Shown: piece after piece, positions 25,341 to 35,100 of the stretch | Layout of the letters: the number at the start of each line of letters is the position of its first letter | How positions within the stretch are numbered: the first letter of the stretch is position 1 | Source of the DNA: JAJCYK01 sp965212195 | GTDB taxonomy: Bacteria; Bacteroidota; Bacteroidia; Cytophagales; Cyclobacteriaceae | Reading direction: 5' to 3' | Length of the DNA stretch: 64,000 nucleotides | Assembly (NCBI GenBank): GCA_965212195.1 | Contig: CBDBUW010000010.1 | Span: 1,054,001 to 1,118,000, forward strand | Notes under the pieces: generated by a model | The model's database searches: none | What the model was told of the DNA's origin: nothing | Seen by the model: the letters and a program-made list of their open reading frames with translations, nothing else | Translations under genes and position numbers: made by a program

Positions 25341-25370
25341 GATTAGGTTTTGGTTTCCCCGGAGTACTAA
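25341..25370 (+). promoter_or_regulatory. ECF-type promoter element 4
   Basis: GATTAGG (25341-25347), 16 bases, then GTACTAA (25364-25370). Only the second base of the first box differs. The ATG of paralogue B follows after 24 bases. Confidence 0.75.
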
Positions 25371-25394
25371 TAGATGTAACTTAAACCTAATACC

Positions 25395-25955
25395 ATGACA
25401 ACGATAAAACTTCAATCTTTGCTGATGCTTTCATTCGTATTTGCAGCAGCTGTATTGTACCCGGACGACCAGCACCAAAATTTCTTACGACGGGAGATCA
25501 TTTCTTCCATTCTTGATACACACGCAGACACTGTGCAGACTGACATAATGGGCAATGATTATTCAGTCGGCTACATCTTTTCTCCCAAAGTAAGTGGTAA
25601 AATAACCCGTTTGGGGATCAAATTACCTGATTCTGGAATTTTCAAGATCTCCATTTGGGATGTGGAAACCAAAACCCTAATTGCTCAAACCACCGTGCAC
25701 CAGGGGCGGAAACAATGGAACTACAAGGATATACCAGATGTAAGTGTAGTAAAGCAAAAAAACTATGTGGTTTGCCTGATGCTACCCTTGGGCACCCAAT
25801 ATTTTACCGCTCCTAATCTTAAGCTTCCTCTTAATGCCCACGGGGTAAAAGTAGTTCAGAGTGTGGCCTCTTTTGGTGATGCTTATCCGGCAGACCAAAT
25901 AATGCCCGATGCATTGTTCGGATTCATTGATTTTACTTTCGAACCGTCGTACTAG
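25395..25955 (+). CDS. DUF4082-like secreted protein, paralogue B
   Basis: The 186-residue product aligns along its length with the gene before it: NDYSVGYIFSPKVSGKITRL, FKISIWDVETKTLIAQTT, then GDAYPADQ and LFGFIDFTF. Unlike paralogue A it lacks a lipobox; the N-terminal hydrophobic stretch (SLLMLSFVFAAAVLYP) may be a cleaved signal or an anchor. The two proteins may therefore sit in different places in the envelope. It has its own ECF-type element; no clear terminator was seen behind it. Confidence 0.7.
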   Translation: MTTIKLQSLLMLSFVFAAAVLYPDDQHQNFLRREIISSILDTHADTVQTDIMGNDYSVGYIFSPKVSGKITRLGIKLPDSGIFKISIWDVETKTLIAQTTVHQGRKQWNYKDIPDVSVVKQKNYVVCLMLPLGTQYFTAPNLKLPLNAHGVKVVQSVASFGDAYPADQIMPDALFGFIDFTFEPSY

Positions 25956-26051
25956 TAACGTTTACCATTACATCGCATTCATTACTAATAAATTAAAGGA
26001 AGGGTTACGGCTTTACTCTTTTGTTATAAAGTTTTATATTAAACATAGGTT

Positions 26052-28136
26052 ATGCGATTTACCAAGAACTATCTACTTACCGGTATAGCCTGCATTTTCT
26101 GCTGTTTTACAGCCTCAGCGCAAGATAACACCCAAACTGGGCCCGAGATCACTATGGACCAGGACAAGCGTTTTGAGAATGTCTATACCTTTGAAGTGAT
26201 CAATGAGCCGGTTTTGGACCAGATGGCCGGAGCGCCTGAAGCATTCTATGACTATTTCTGGGAGTTCGGCGATGGGAGTTTCAGTTTTGAAGAAAAGCCC
26301 ACCCATACCTACAAGGATTTCGGAAATGGAGATGTGCTAGTGGCCTTAACCAATAATTACAGCAATGGTGGGGCCCCTCCTACCCGACCCAAAAAAAAAC
26401 GTAAGACTAAAGACCGGCCCCCGCCTCCTGAGAATACTTTAGCTTCCAATTGGAAAGAAGGTGGCGAAATCAACAGCACACTGGAAGCGGGTCAGTCACT
26501 GGGAATTATTACCAATCATTCACCGCGACCTGGCGATCCCATCGTAGCGGTGTTGTCTTATAAAAACAACGGATTATCAGGGATCTCACCGGGACTTCCT
26601 CAAGATGGCCGGGTGTACCTCTTTTACAATGAAAAATCCTACGACTACGATAATTTCACCTTTCAAAGCTCCAGACAACATGCCGGGGAAGTATTAACTC
26701 AAGGGTTCCCCCCGGAAGACCTCGCCTGGAACCATCCCGGTTTTCAGGAGAGTGTCCTGGCTAGTAATTCCCCTTTAGCGCCAATTGCCATTTCTAAAGA
26801 AGTAAGTATGGCCAGTGAGCACAAAGACATCCTACTGCGCGATGCCAAGAAAAGGTATAATAATGTGGTAACCTGGGACTTCAATGACCTGCAAAACGAC
26901 GAAGTACGCAATATATTCAGCACCTTCACAACAACTCCGGAAATGCTGCGGGATACCAGTTCTACCATTAACTTTCAAGCCATCATGGTGCCCCATAACT
27001 CCATTACTGCGGAGAGTTATACCCTGGCGCTAACGGTGCAAGCTTCACACGACCCCAATAAAATGTATGTCTCAGAGCGTTTCATCAACAAGAAAGATAT
27101 CCGCACCGAGGGCCTGGTATATACCATTAAATTCCAGAACATCGGGAGAGGACCTGCTAGCAACATAATGATCGAAAATCAGATCCATCCCTCCTTGGAC
27201 CCCAATACCTTGAAAATACTGGATCATTATCCTCAAACACTATGGTGCGATTGGGTGGATTCGCTGGGTATAAGCAGTTGCCATGATACCCTGGTCAGCA
27301 AAGGCTTGATCACCTGGAAATTCAACAACATCTACCTGCCTGGTCGGCGTCAGCAAGATAAGGACAGTAAGAAAGCCACCAAGGGTTGGATCAAATACTC
27401 CATTAAACCGTATAGCCGCATAAAGGGTCGAAATCTCAGGGGGAGAGCACATATTTACTTCGATCGAAATGAGCCCATAGCCACCAACCAGGTACGCACC
27501 AAAGTTGACAAATCCCGTAGTGTGGGCTTTAAAGCCGGTTTACATGACATAGAGAATGACTTCGAGCATTTGTTCGGAGGAATCGTATGGGCCCCGTTCC
27601 GACCCAAAGGATTTTATCATCAAGGGGAATTAATGGTTTCCGAAGAAGGATACCTTTTTTCAGAGACATTGACCGACGTACCACTGGGAACCGATGCCAC
27701 TGGCAATACGCTTTTTGGCAATCTACATTCGGAGTACGACTACTCTCTTTTGTTCGTGGATTTTGTTCCGTTGCAAATTAGAAAGAACTTATTGCGAACC
27801 ATCAGCGTAGGAATTGGAGCTCAACTTTCCTTGTTGGTGCGAGCCGATGAACATGTCAATATCCAAAGGGTGTTTAACCAGCCCGGTCCGCCGGAGGAAA
27901 ACGAGGTACTATCCACCCGCGTCGTGGACCTATTGGATGGAGTGGATGATGATCGCTTTAATGTAGTAGAGCCGGGATTGTTTTTGGATGTGAACGTAGG
28001 TAAAATAGTAGAGGGACCAGCCGGAGGGATTCGCATGATTTTGAAAAACGCCAAACGGCCTGTGGCAGAAAATCGTGAAGTTGGCAAGACCGAAGTGAGA
28101 ACCTTTATACAAGTTTACTTCCAGTACAATTGGTAA
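26052..28136 (+). CDS. Secreted PKD-domain protein with conserved repeat-domain module
   Basis: The 694-residue product has a signal peptide (IACIFCCFTASAQ). A PKD domain follows (YDYFWEFGDGSFSFEEKPTH, then TYKDFG), then a Pro/Lys-rich stretch (PTRPKKKRKTKDRPPPP) that looks like an exposed linker. Further on is a segment like the surface-protein repeat domain used near T9SS tails (GLVYTIKFQNIGRGPASNI, then NQIHPSLDP). The last 150 residues look like beta strands and end in VYFQYNW, as an outer-membrane domain might. No ECF-type element is found upstream. The role is unknown. Confidence 0.72.
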   Translation: MRFTKNYLLTGIACIFCCFTASAQDNTQTGPEITMDQDKRFENVYTFEVINEPVLDQMAGAPEAFYDYFWEFGDGSFSFEEKPTHTYKDFGNGDVLVALTNNYSNGGAPPTRPKKKRKTKDRPPPPENTLASNWKEGGEINSTLEAGQSLGIITNHSPRPGDPIVAVLSYKNNGLSGISPGLPQDGRVYLFYNEKSYDYDNFTFQSSRQHAGEVLTQGFPPEDLAWNHPGFQESVLASNSPLAPIAISKEVSMASEHKDILLRDAKKRYNNVVTWDFNDLQNDEVRNIFSTFTTTPEMLRDTSSTINFQAIMVPHNSITAESYTLALTVQASHDPNKMYVSERFINKKDIRTEGLVYTIKFQNIGRGPASNIMIENQIHPSLDPNTLKILDHYPQTLWCDWVDSLGISSCHDTLVSKGLITWKFNNIYLPGRRQQDKDSKKATKGWIKYSIKPYSRIKGRNLRGRAHIYFDRNEPIATNQVRTKVDKSRSVGFKAGLHDIENDFEHLFGGIVWAPFRPKGFYHQGELMVSEEGYLFSETLTDVPLGTDATGNTLFGNLHSEYDYSLLFVDFVPLQIRKNLLRTISVGIGAQLSLLVRADEHVNIQRVFNQPGPPEENEVLSTRVVDLLDGVDDDRFNVVEPGLFLDVNVGKIVEGPAGGIRMILKNAKRPVAENREVGKTEVRTFIQVYFQYNW

Positions 28137-28148
28137 CCATTCCACCTA

Positions 28149-28175
28149 GCAGGAGGGCAGATCTTGCCCACCTGC
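28149..28175. terminator. stem-loop between the PKD and CHAT genes
   Basis: An eleven-base stem with one mismatch (GCAGGAGGGCA against TGCCCACCTGC) has a five-base loop. The U-tract is weak, so it may be a partial terminator or processing site. Confidence 0.5.
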
Positions 28176-28216
28176 CCCAATTTGTTTAAATTGTTATATA
28201 CCCATCGTCAGCAAAC

Positions 28217-31171
28217 TTGAGGTCATATACAAAAGGTAAGGTACCTGCATATGGATTCTGTTCCAATGGGAACAACAGTTGCAGCTTAAAGGCTGTCAAA
28301 CTGCTGTACATCAGCGGATTTATCATAATATTACAGCTATTCACCTTATTTAGTTATGCTCAGGAAACTTCAACTGAAATTGCTGAAAACTATTTGATGA
28401 AGGCCGAGGACCTCGCTGCCAGAGGCAAGGCGGATAGCGCTAGTATTTACTACCAGAAACTGGCGGATTTACACTATCTGGATGGCCTTATTATAGATTA
28501 TATCTATGATTATATTGATGCTGCCTTTTTGTACACCACTACCGGCCGCTTTTATCAAGCAGCCAACCTATTGAAGCAAGTCCTACCCCGGCTGAGAACT
28601 CCAGCCGACACTGATGAACAATGGGCTTTTCTATGGCTTCATATCCATTTGGCTCATAACTATCATCAAATCGGAGACTATTTACAGGCCAAACAGCTAT
28701 ACGAAAAAGCCTTACTGGACTATGTGGGGCAGGAGCATAGGAATTTTGAGGTGGCAAATTACTTGTACCGGCCTTTGGGAAATATATACACCAGATTGGG
28801 AGCACATCAACAAGCTTACAAGCTATTAGAACGGTTTCGTGAAATCAGCATGGAATCAGGTTACTTTAGCACAGCCGCTGAGGCTTTGAGTGACATTGGG
28901 ATACTGTTTTCCGATCAAAGGGACTACCAAAAAGCCCAGGAAAGTTATCTACAGGCTTTGGACCTGCCCAATGTCGACAATAAATCCAGGGCATTAGCCC
29001 TTTCCAACCTGGCGGGCGCATACATGGAACTGGACTTATTTCAGGACGCCATCCGGGTTAGCCTGGAGTCACTAAAGATGCTCAGTTCTGATGAACTCAA
29101 CGGAAATCCCAGGGAAATTTTGGCTTATAGATCCGGTGTTCACAACAAGCTGGCACACGCCTATCTTGAACAATCCCGATTCGACTTGTCCAATAACCAC
29201 TTTAAAAAAGCTCTTGAACTATCCCTTGAGGCCTACGGAACCCAAAAGCGACGTGAAACTGCCAAAATCTATTTGGGACTAGGGCAACTAAATCTTAAAT
29301 GGCAACACCCCGATAAGGCCCTGAACTACTTCCAGCAAACCCTGAAAGCGGTACTTCCTGACCTTTCGGACGATTATAGGCAAAACCCTTCTCAAGGCAG
29401 CCTTTATGCCGAAAACTCCCTAATGGAAGCCCTGGAAGGCAAGGCACTGGCGTATCAGCAGCTATTCCAACAACAGCACGACCTTAGCATCCTGGATCGG
29501 GCCCTGGCCTGCTACGAATTAATTCTGGAGGTGGAAGCGGAGCTGAGGAAGAATTACCATGAATCTTCCAAATTGTTTCAGGTCAATGAAAGTCACCAGC
29601 GCAGTGAACAGGCACTGGACCTAGCCTTTGCGCTTTATGAAACCACACCGGACTCCATCCACTTTTGGAGAGCGTTCCAGATATCCGAACAAGCCCGATC
29701 GGTGGTCCTTCGAGAATCGCTGCAGGATCAAAAAGCTCAGAATTTTGCCGGAATACCTGATTCCCTGCACGTGTATGAACGTGAACTCAAGATCAACCTT
29801 AGCTTGTTACGCAAATCCGTGATACAGCTGGCTACATCTCAGGATAGCTCCAGTCATGAGCTGGAAGTGAAGAAGGAAAAGGTTTTTGAATTGGAACAGG
29901 CCCAGCAGCAACTGTCCGCCCTTTTGGAATCCCAGTATCCCACTTACTACAAACTTAAATATCAGACATCTGACCTTATTTCGATGGCCGATATTAGAGA
30001 GCATTTGCTTTCGGATTACCAGGTACTGGTGGAGTATTTCGTAGGGCAACGCTCCCTCTATATATTCAAGATCGACCGTCAAGGGCTGGATTTTATCAGA
30101 ATCGATAATGACTTTCAATTGCAGCAACAGGTGGAAATTCTGCTAAGATCCATAAGAGATCTCCATTCTACCCCAATTGCCACCTTCGAGTCGGTAGCGC
30201 ACGCACTTTTTGATGAACTGGTGCGTCCTTTAAACCTGAAAGCCGGTCAATCCCTACTGGTGATACCTGATGGGATCCTCAGTCATTTGCCCTTTGCCAC
30301 CTTATTAATGGATAGTACGGGCTCCACTAATTATAAGACACTGCCCTATCTGATCCGGGACCATGCCATCAGCTATGGGTATTCCCTGACCCTATTGAGA
30401 GATAGGCAGGCAGAAAGAGTTGAAGGCCCCCGTCAAAAACCCTTTTTGGGGGTAGCCCCAATTTATCGGAATAGCCGCAATTATGCCTTTCTAAACCATA
30501 GCGAATCAGGAATAGACCAAATACAGCAAGAACTGGGCGGCGACAAATTAGTGTCGCATGAGGCTACCAAAGAGAAATTTCTTTCCATCGCTAATGATTA
30601 TCAAATGATCCATTTGTCCAGTCATGCTCAAGCGCTGGACAGCCTTCCAGTATATTCTTGGATCAGCTTTTCCGATGCTGAACTACCCAATGAGGACGAT
30701 CATAAATTATACCTCAGTGAGATCTATGCCCTGAGAATCCCCGCAGAACTGATCATTCTGGGAGCTTGCGAAACTGGGACCGGGCAATTGAAAAACGGCG
30801 AGGGTGTTATGAGTTTGGCCCGGGGCTTCGTACATGCAGGCTGCCAAAGCGTCGTTACCACACTATGGCCAGTGAGTAATAATGCTACCAACCAAATTAT
30901 GAGTGGTTTTTACCGATATCTGGTAACGGGGTCTTCAAAGAACGCAGCGCTTAGGCAGGCTCAATTAGATTACCTTAACCACGAGTCCACTGATGTGCAA
31001 GGTGCCCACCCCTTTTTCTGGGCTCCCTATATAGCTATCGGTGATAATAAAGCGCTTCAAATACCCCCGTCACCGGGCTTTTCTTATAAGCAATTGGTCC
31101 TGCTGGTAACAGGTTTAGTGGTGATTTCATTACTATGGGTCTCCAGGAAAAAAATATTGAATATGTTCTAG
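28217..31171 (+). CDS. Exported TPR-CHAT protein (caspase-like protease domain)
   Basis: No ATG is available before the signal sequence, so a TTG at 28217 or a later non-ATG codon must start it. A hydrophobic segment (LLYISGFIIILQLFTLFSYAQ) acts as a signal. TPR repeats fill about residues 60-460, then a coiled coil, and a C-terminal CHAT domain carries the His/Cys dyad: His in HLSSHAQ (about residue 803) and Cys in ILGACETGTG (about 851), then the GVMSLARGF and VVTTLWPVSN motifs. A C-terminal helix (LVLLVTGLVVISLLWVS) would anchor it. CHAT is related to caspases and separase. Its substrate is unknown. Confidence 0.85.
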   Translation: MRSYTKGKVPAYGFCSNGNNSCSLKAVKLLYISGFIIILQLFTLFSYAQETSTEIAENYLMKAEDLAARGKADSASIYYQKLADLHYLDGLIIDYIYDYIDAAFLYTTTGRFYQAANLLKQVLPRLRTPADTDEQWAFLWLHIHLAHNYHQIGDYLQAKQLYEKALLDYVGQEHRNFEVANYLYRPLGNIYTRLGAHQQAYKLLERFREISMESGYFSTAAEALSDIGILFSDQRDYQKAQESYLQALDLPNVDNKSRALALSNLAGAYMELDLFQDAIRVSLESLKMLSSDELNGNPREILAYRSGVHNKLAHAYLEQSRFDLSNNHFKKALELSLEAYGTQKRRETAKIYLGLGQLNLKWQHPDKALNYFQQTLKAVLPDLSDDYRQNPSQGSLYAENSLMEALEGKALAYQQLFQQQHDLSILDRALACYELILEVEAELRKNYHESSKLFQVNESHQRSEQALDLAFALYETTPDSIHFWRAFQISEQARSVVLRESLQDQKAQNFAGIPDSLHVYERELKINLSLLRKSVIQLATSQDSSSHELEVKKEKVFELEQAQQQLSALLESQYPTYYKLKYQTSDLISMADIREHLLSDYQVLVEYFVGQRSLYIFKIDRQGLDFIRIDNDFQLQQQVEILLRSIRDLHSTPIATFESVAHALFDELVRPLNLKAGQSLLVIPDGILSHLPFATLLMDSTGSTNYKTLPYLIRDHAISYGYSLTLLRDRQAERVEGPRQKPFLGVAPIYRNSRNYAFLNHSESGIDQIQQELGGDKLVSHEATKEKFLSIANDYQMIHLSSHAQALDSLPVYSWISFSDAELPNEDDHKLYLSEIYALRIPAELIILGACETGTGQLKNGEGVMSLARGFVHAGCQSVVTTLWPVSNNATNQIMSGFYRYLVTGSSKNAALRQAQLDYLNHESTDVQGAHPFFWAPYIAIGDNKALQIPPSPGFSYKQLVLLVTGLVVISLLWVSRKKILNMF

Positions 31172-31803
31172 TAATCCCGGATTTCCCTTACTACCGTCAA
31201 AAACTCATTCAGGATCATGGCTGTAGCGCCCCATACCACTTCATCCCTTACTCCGAAATACGGAGCTATAATAGAAGTGCCCCTAACTTGGATCTCTTTA
31301 GTCTTCCTGGTTTCAGGTAACATTAATGCCCGGAGATCCGCCTCAATTAGATCCTGAACTTCACGGGGATCGGTTCGAAACTCAGGAACTTCGTCGATCA
31401 TAGCCACCACCGGCAACACCTCATAGTGACTGGCCATAATGTAAAGCGGACTAAGCGTCCCCAGCACCCGGTCCCGGGGAATGGCCACACCTATCTCTTC
31501 GGCAGTTTCTCTTAGTGCGGTTTGAATGATGTCCGGGTCATAGGGCTCCATTTTGCCGCCTGGCAGACTTATTTGCCCCCCATGAACCCCCTGATAAGAA
31601 GGCCTTTTCATCAAGGGCATCATCCATTTGTCCTGTTGAGGATATAGTAGTAAGGCCACCCCTCCTCTTTTTGGAGGACCCGAATGTTTAAAGTCAAACC
31701 GTCTGCCGGAGCTAGGCCTGGCGGACATTTGACGCTGAGCGGTAATACCCGGTAATGGCTTCTTCAACTCTCTCTGCAAGCCCTTGAGGAGTAGATCGTT
31801 CAT
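31168..31803 (-). CDS. Nudix hydrolase, CoA pyrophosphatase type
   Basis: The 211-residue product has the NudL-type upstream signature GVHGGQISLPGGKMEPYD, and the Nudix helix TALRETAEEIGV. These enzymes cut CoA and its derivatives to 4'-phosphopantetheine. The first ATG is at 31803. Its TAG stop shares CTAG with the stop of the convergent CHAT gene. No partner genes give further context. Confidence 0.9.
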   Translation of the reverse strand: MNDLLLKGLQRELKKPLPGITAQRQMSARPSSGRRFDFKHSGPPKRGGVALLLYPQQDKWMMPLMKRPSYQGVHGGQISLPGGKMEPYDPDIIQTALRETAEEIGVAIPRDRVLGTLSPLYIMASHYEVLPVVAMIDEVPEFRTDPREVQDLIEADLRALMLPETRKTKEIQVRGTSIIAPYFGVRDEVVWGATAMILNEFLTVVREIRDY

Positions 31804-32182
31804 AGATTACTTTTCTGTTGGTTTGGCACATGTCATACAGCACAACCCGATGTCTAACCAAATAACTAAGCAGTATATTTTCATTATTGATACTTAAACC
31901 CTACCCATTCATGATTTGTTCATATTCCAATATTAAGTTGAAAATAACTTATTAGGTATAAAATAAACCTAGGAAATTACTGGTATACAACCATTTATTC
32001 CGATCCTTTCTAAGCGGACTGTTCTGCCGTATTTTGGGGCATTTATAGCCCATTTTACGGTATTTTACTTTGACCTTTATATGCTTTCTGTTATGTTAGT
32101 AATTGTATGATTTTAAGAAATATAAATTAATTTCTATCCTAACGAACGTTAGGTTGTTTAATTATTAATCAAACACTTAAAT
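31804..32182. other. intergenic region before the SusC gene
   Basis: This gap of 379 bases is AT-rich. It holds a candidate promoter at 32069-32099 for susC-like transcription. No open frame, RNA gene or clear hairpin was seen. Confidence 0.6.
32069..32099 (+). promoter_or_regulatory. candidate promoter of the SusC/SusD pair
   Basis: TTTG (32069-32072), 19 bases, then TATGTTAG (32092-32099), one base off the Bacteroidota consensus TTTG-N19-TAnnTTTG. The leader to the ATG would be about 75 bases. Confidence 0.45.
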
Positions 32183-35100
32183 ATGAGAGGATTCTACAAA
32201 CTATTGCAGCTGGTACTGCTATGCACTTTTTCTGTGCAAGGAGCGCTGGCGCAATTTACTCTATCCGGTACGGTCAAAGATGCCGCTACCGGTGAGGGTC
32301 TTGTAGGTGTTAATGTCATTGAAAAGGGCACCACTAATGGTACCATTACCGACATTGACGGTAACTACAGGGTCACGCTTACACAAGACAACGCCACACT
32401 AGTATTTTCGTCAATTGGTTTTATATCTAAGGAGATTGTGGTAAACAGTTCCCAAAGCAACCTGGATATGGACCTTTCCGAAGATGTAACCAACTTGGAA
32501 GAGGTGGTAGTTACAGGTCTTGCTTCTTCAATCAAAAGAAGTAACCTGGCTAATGCCGTGGGTACGGTGTCTGCAGATGAACTGATGGGAACCACCAAAG
32601 CTCAAACTGTGGATAACGCTCTTTACGGCAAGTTGACAGGAGCCACCATCAAAGCAAACGGTGGAGCTCCCGGTGGAGGAAGTGCTGTACAATTAAGAGG
32701 AATCAGTACCATTAGTAACGGCAACAGCCAACCATTGTATATTATCGATGGGGTGTATGTCAACAACACCTCTATTCAAACGGGTATCAGTTCAGCTAAT
32801 GGGGCTGGGTCTGGTCAAAGTGCCCGTTTGCAAGACGACATCTCCAACCGGCTGGCTGACATCAATCCTGATGACATTGAAAGTATTGAAGTACTAAAAG
32901 GATCATCTGCTGCAGCCATCTACGGAACTCGCGCCAACGCCGGAGTAATCATTATTACTACCAAAAGAGGTACCGCAGGAGAAACTAAGGTCACCTTCGA
33001 TCAGGAGTTAGGCTTTAATAAGGCCTTGAACTTAGTGGGTTTTGCCCCCTGGGATCAACAAAAGATCGATGATTTCTTCGGTGGTTCCGCCCAGCGTACC
33101 TCAGATTTGGCCTCTGGGAGAGATTTTGATTGGGAGGACGAGATATATGGTGAAACCGGTTTCATAACCAACTCCAGTTTAACCGTATCAGGAGGAAATG
33201 ATAAAACCAAGTTCTTCATAAATGGTTCCATCAAGCAAGAAGACGGTATCATTAAGAACTCCGGATTTGATCGCTACTCCATCCGAGCCAATATCGATCA
33301 CAAGCTTAGTGATAAGTTCGATTTTAGCCTAAGTTCAAACTATTTGAACACCGATACTGATCGCAGTTTTAACGGTAACCAGAATGGAACTGGGGCCAGC
33401 TTTGGATATAACCTGAGCTTCACGCCTCCCTATGCGGACTTGTTTCCCGATGAAAACGGCATCTACGGGGATAATCCTTATTTCTCCGAAAATCCTTTGG
33501 CGCTTCGGGATAAGGCTACTAACAATTCCAAGATCAACCGGTTCATTCAGGCATTTAGCTTCAATTGGAATATCCTGCAAACGGATCGCTCCTTCTTGAA
33601 GTTCAGCATTCAAGGAGGTTTGGATTACCTGAATAGCAACACTTTTGTCCATATGCCAGAGGATTTGCAGTTCCAAAAAAATGCCTTAAATCCCGGAGAC
33701 GTATTTGAAGGTAAATCAGATCAGCTGAATACCAACCTGCAGGCATTCCTTATTTACAATACCAACGTCAATACTGTTAACTTCAACACCCAGGTAGGTG
33801 TGGTAAAACTAACGGAAGATCGACAAGGTTTAATTGTACGTGGACAGGGACTATTGAACGGACAAACCAATGCCAATACTGCCACCGTACAAACCATCTT
33901 CCAGCAAAACGATGTGACGGTGCGAGACGTAGGGATCTTTGCTCAAGAAGAGATTAACTGGGAAGATAAGATCATTGCCACCTTAGGTGTACGCTTGGAC
34001 AAATCAACTTTGAACTTAGACCAGGGTAAATACTATGTTTTCCCCAAAGCATCAGTAGCCATTAACCTGGCTAATTTCGACTTCTGGAATATATCTAACA
34101 TCAATCAATTGAAAATTAGGGCCGCCTACGGAGAAACCGGTGGTCTGCCCACTTTTACCACTACCTTCACTCAATTGAACAATGTATTTATAGGAGGAAC
34201 TTCCGGAAATACCCTTTCAACATCCACAGTGGATCCTAACCTGGAACCAGAAACCGCTCGCGAAATTGAACTGGGAATAGACATCGGGTTCCTGCAAGGA
34301 AGAGGATTGTTGGAGTTCACTTATTATGATAAGGATGTATTGGATCTAATTGAATTCCTGGTACCTGCCAGTTCAACAGGTATCACACAGATCACGACCA
34401 ATGCCGGAGACCTGCAGAACACCGGGTTTGAGATCGCTTTGAGCGGTTCTCCAGTGAAAACCAATAATTTTGAATGGTTTGGCCGTGTCAATTGGTGGAC
34501 CAACGATACTGAGATCACTCGTTGGGATGTACCACCCTCTACACGGGGTGGCTTTGGAGCCGGTTTAGGAACTTACTTACTGGAAGAAGGGTTCTCCCCC
34601 ACCACCATCGTAGGTAGTCCTTTCAACGCCGAGGACAATCGATTCACCATATATGGTGACTCACAACCGGATTTTCAACTGTCCTTCTACAATCAGATTT
34701 CTTTTCTGAAGAATTTTGAATTCTCCTTTGTGCTTCATCACAGCAAGGGCAACGACAACATCAACCTCTCTGAGTTCTTATGGGATCTTGGTGGTACTGC
34801 TCCTGATTGGAATGAATTCAACCTCTATGCTAATGAACCCGCAACCTTGCCCAACGGAGATCCCAATCCTCTTTTTGAGCAGAACAATGGAAATGGCCGG
34901 GTAGCCGATTGGGGTAACAATGGAGCCGGAGTGTGGGTACAGGATGCCTCATTCTGGAAGTTACGTGAGGTAGGATTGTATTACACCTTCCCTTCCAGTA
35001 CCATACAGAGTGCATTCAAGGGATATGTGGAGAAGATAAGAGTAGGTGTGTCCGGTAATCAAGTATGGTTAAGTAGTGACTACCGCAGCTACGATCCCGA

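Noticed and set aside
25956..26051. An ECF-type element before the PKD gene (GGTTACG)
   Set aside because: The base run after 16 bases is ATAAAGT-like, with no GTACTAA, so the PKD gene was not added to the regulon.
6152..31171. A link between the Cas6 gene and the TPR-CHAT protein as a CRISPR-guided protease (Craspase-like) system
   Set aside because: The genes are more than 20 kb apart, there is no Cas7-11-type gene or array, and the CHAT protein carries a signal sequence and membrane anchor.
32140..32182. CGTTAGG before the SusC gene as an ECF-type box
   Set aside because: No GTAC box follows at 16 bases; the TTTG/TATGTTAG pair further upstream is a better promoter.
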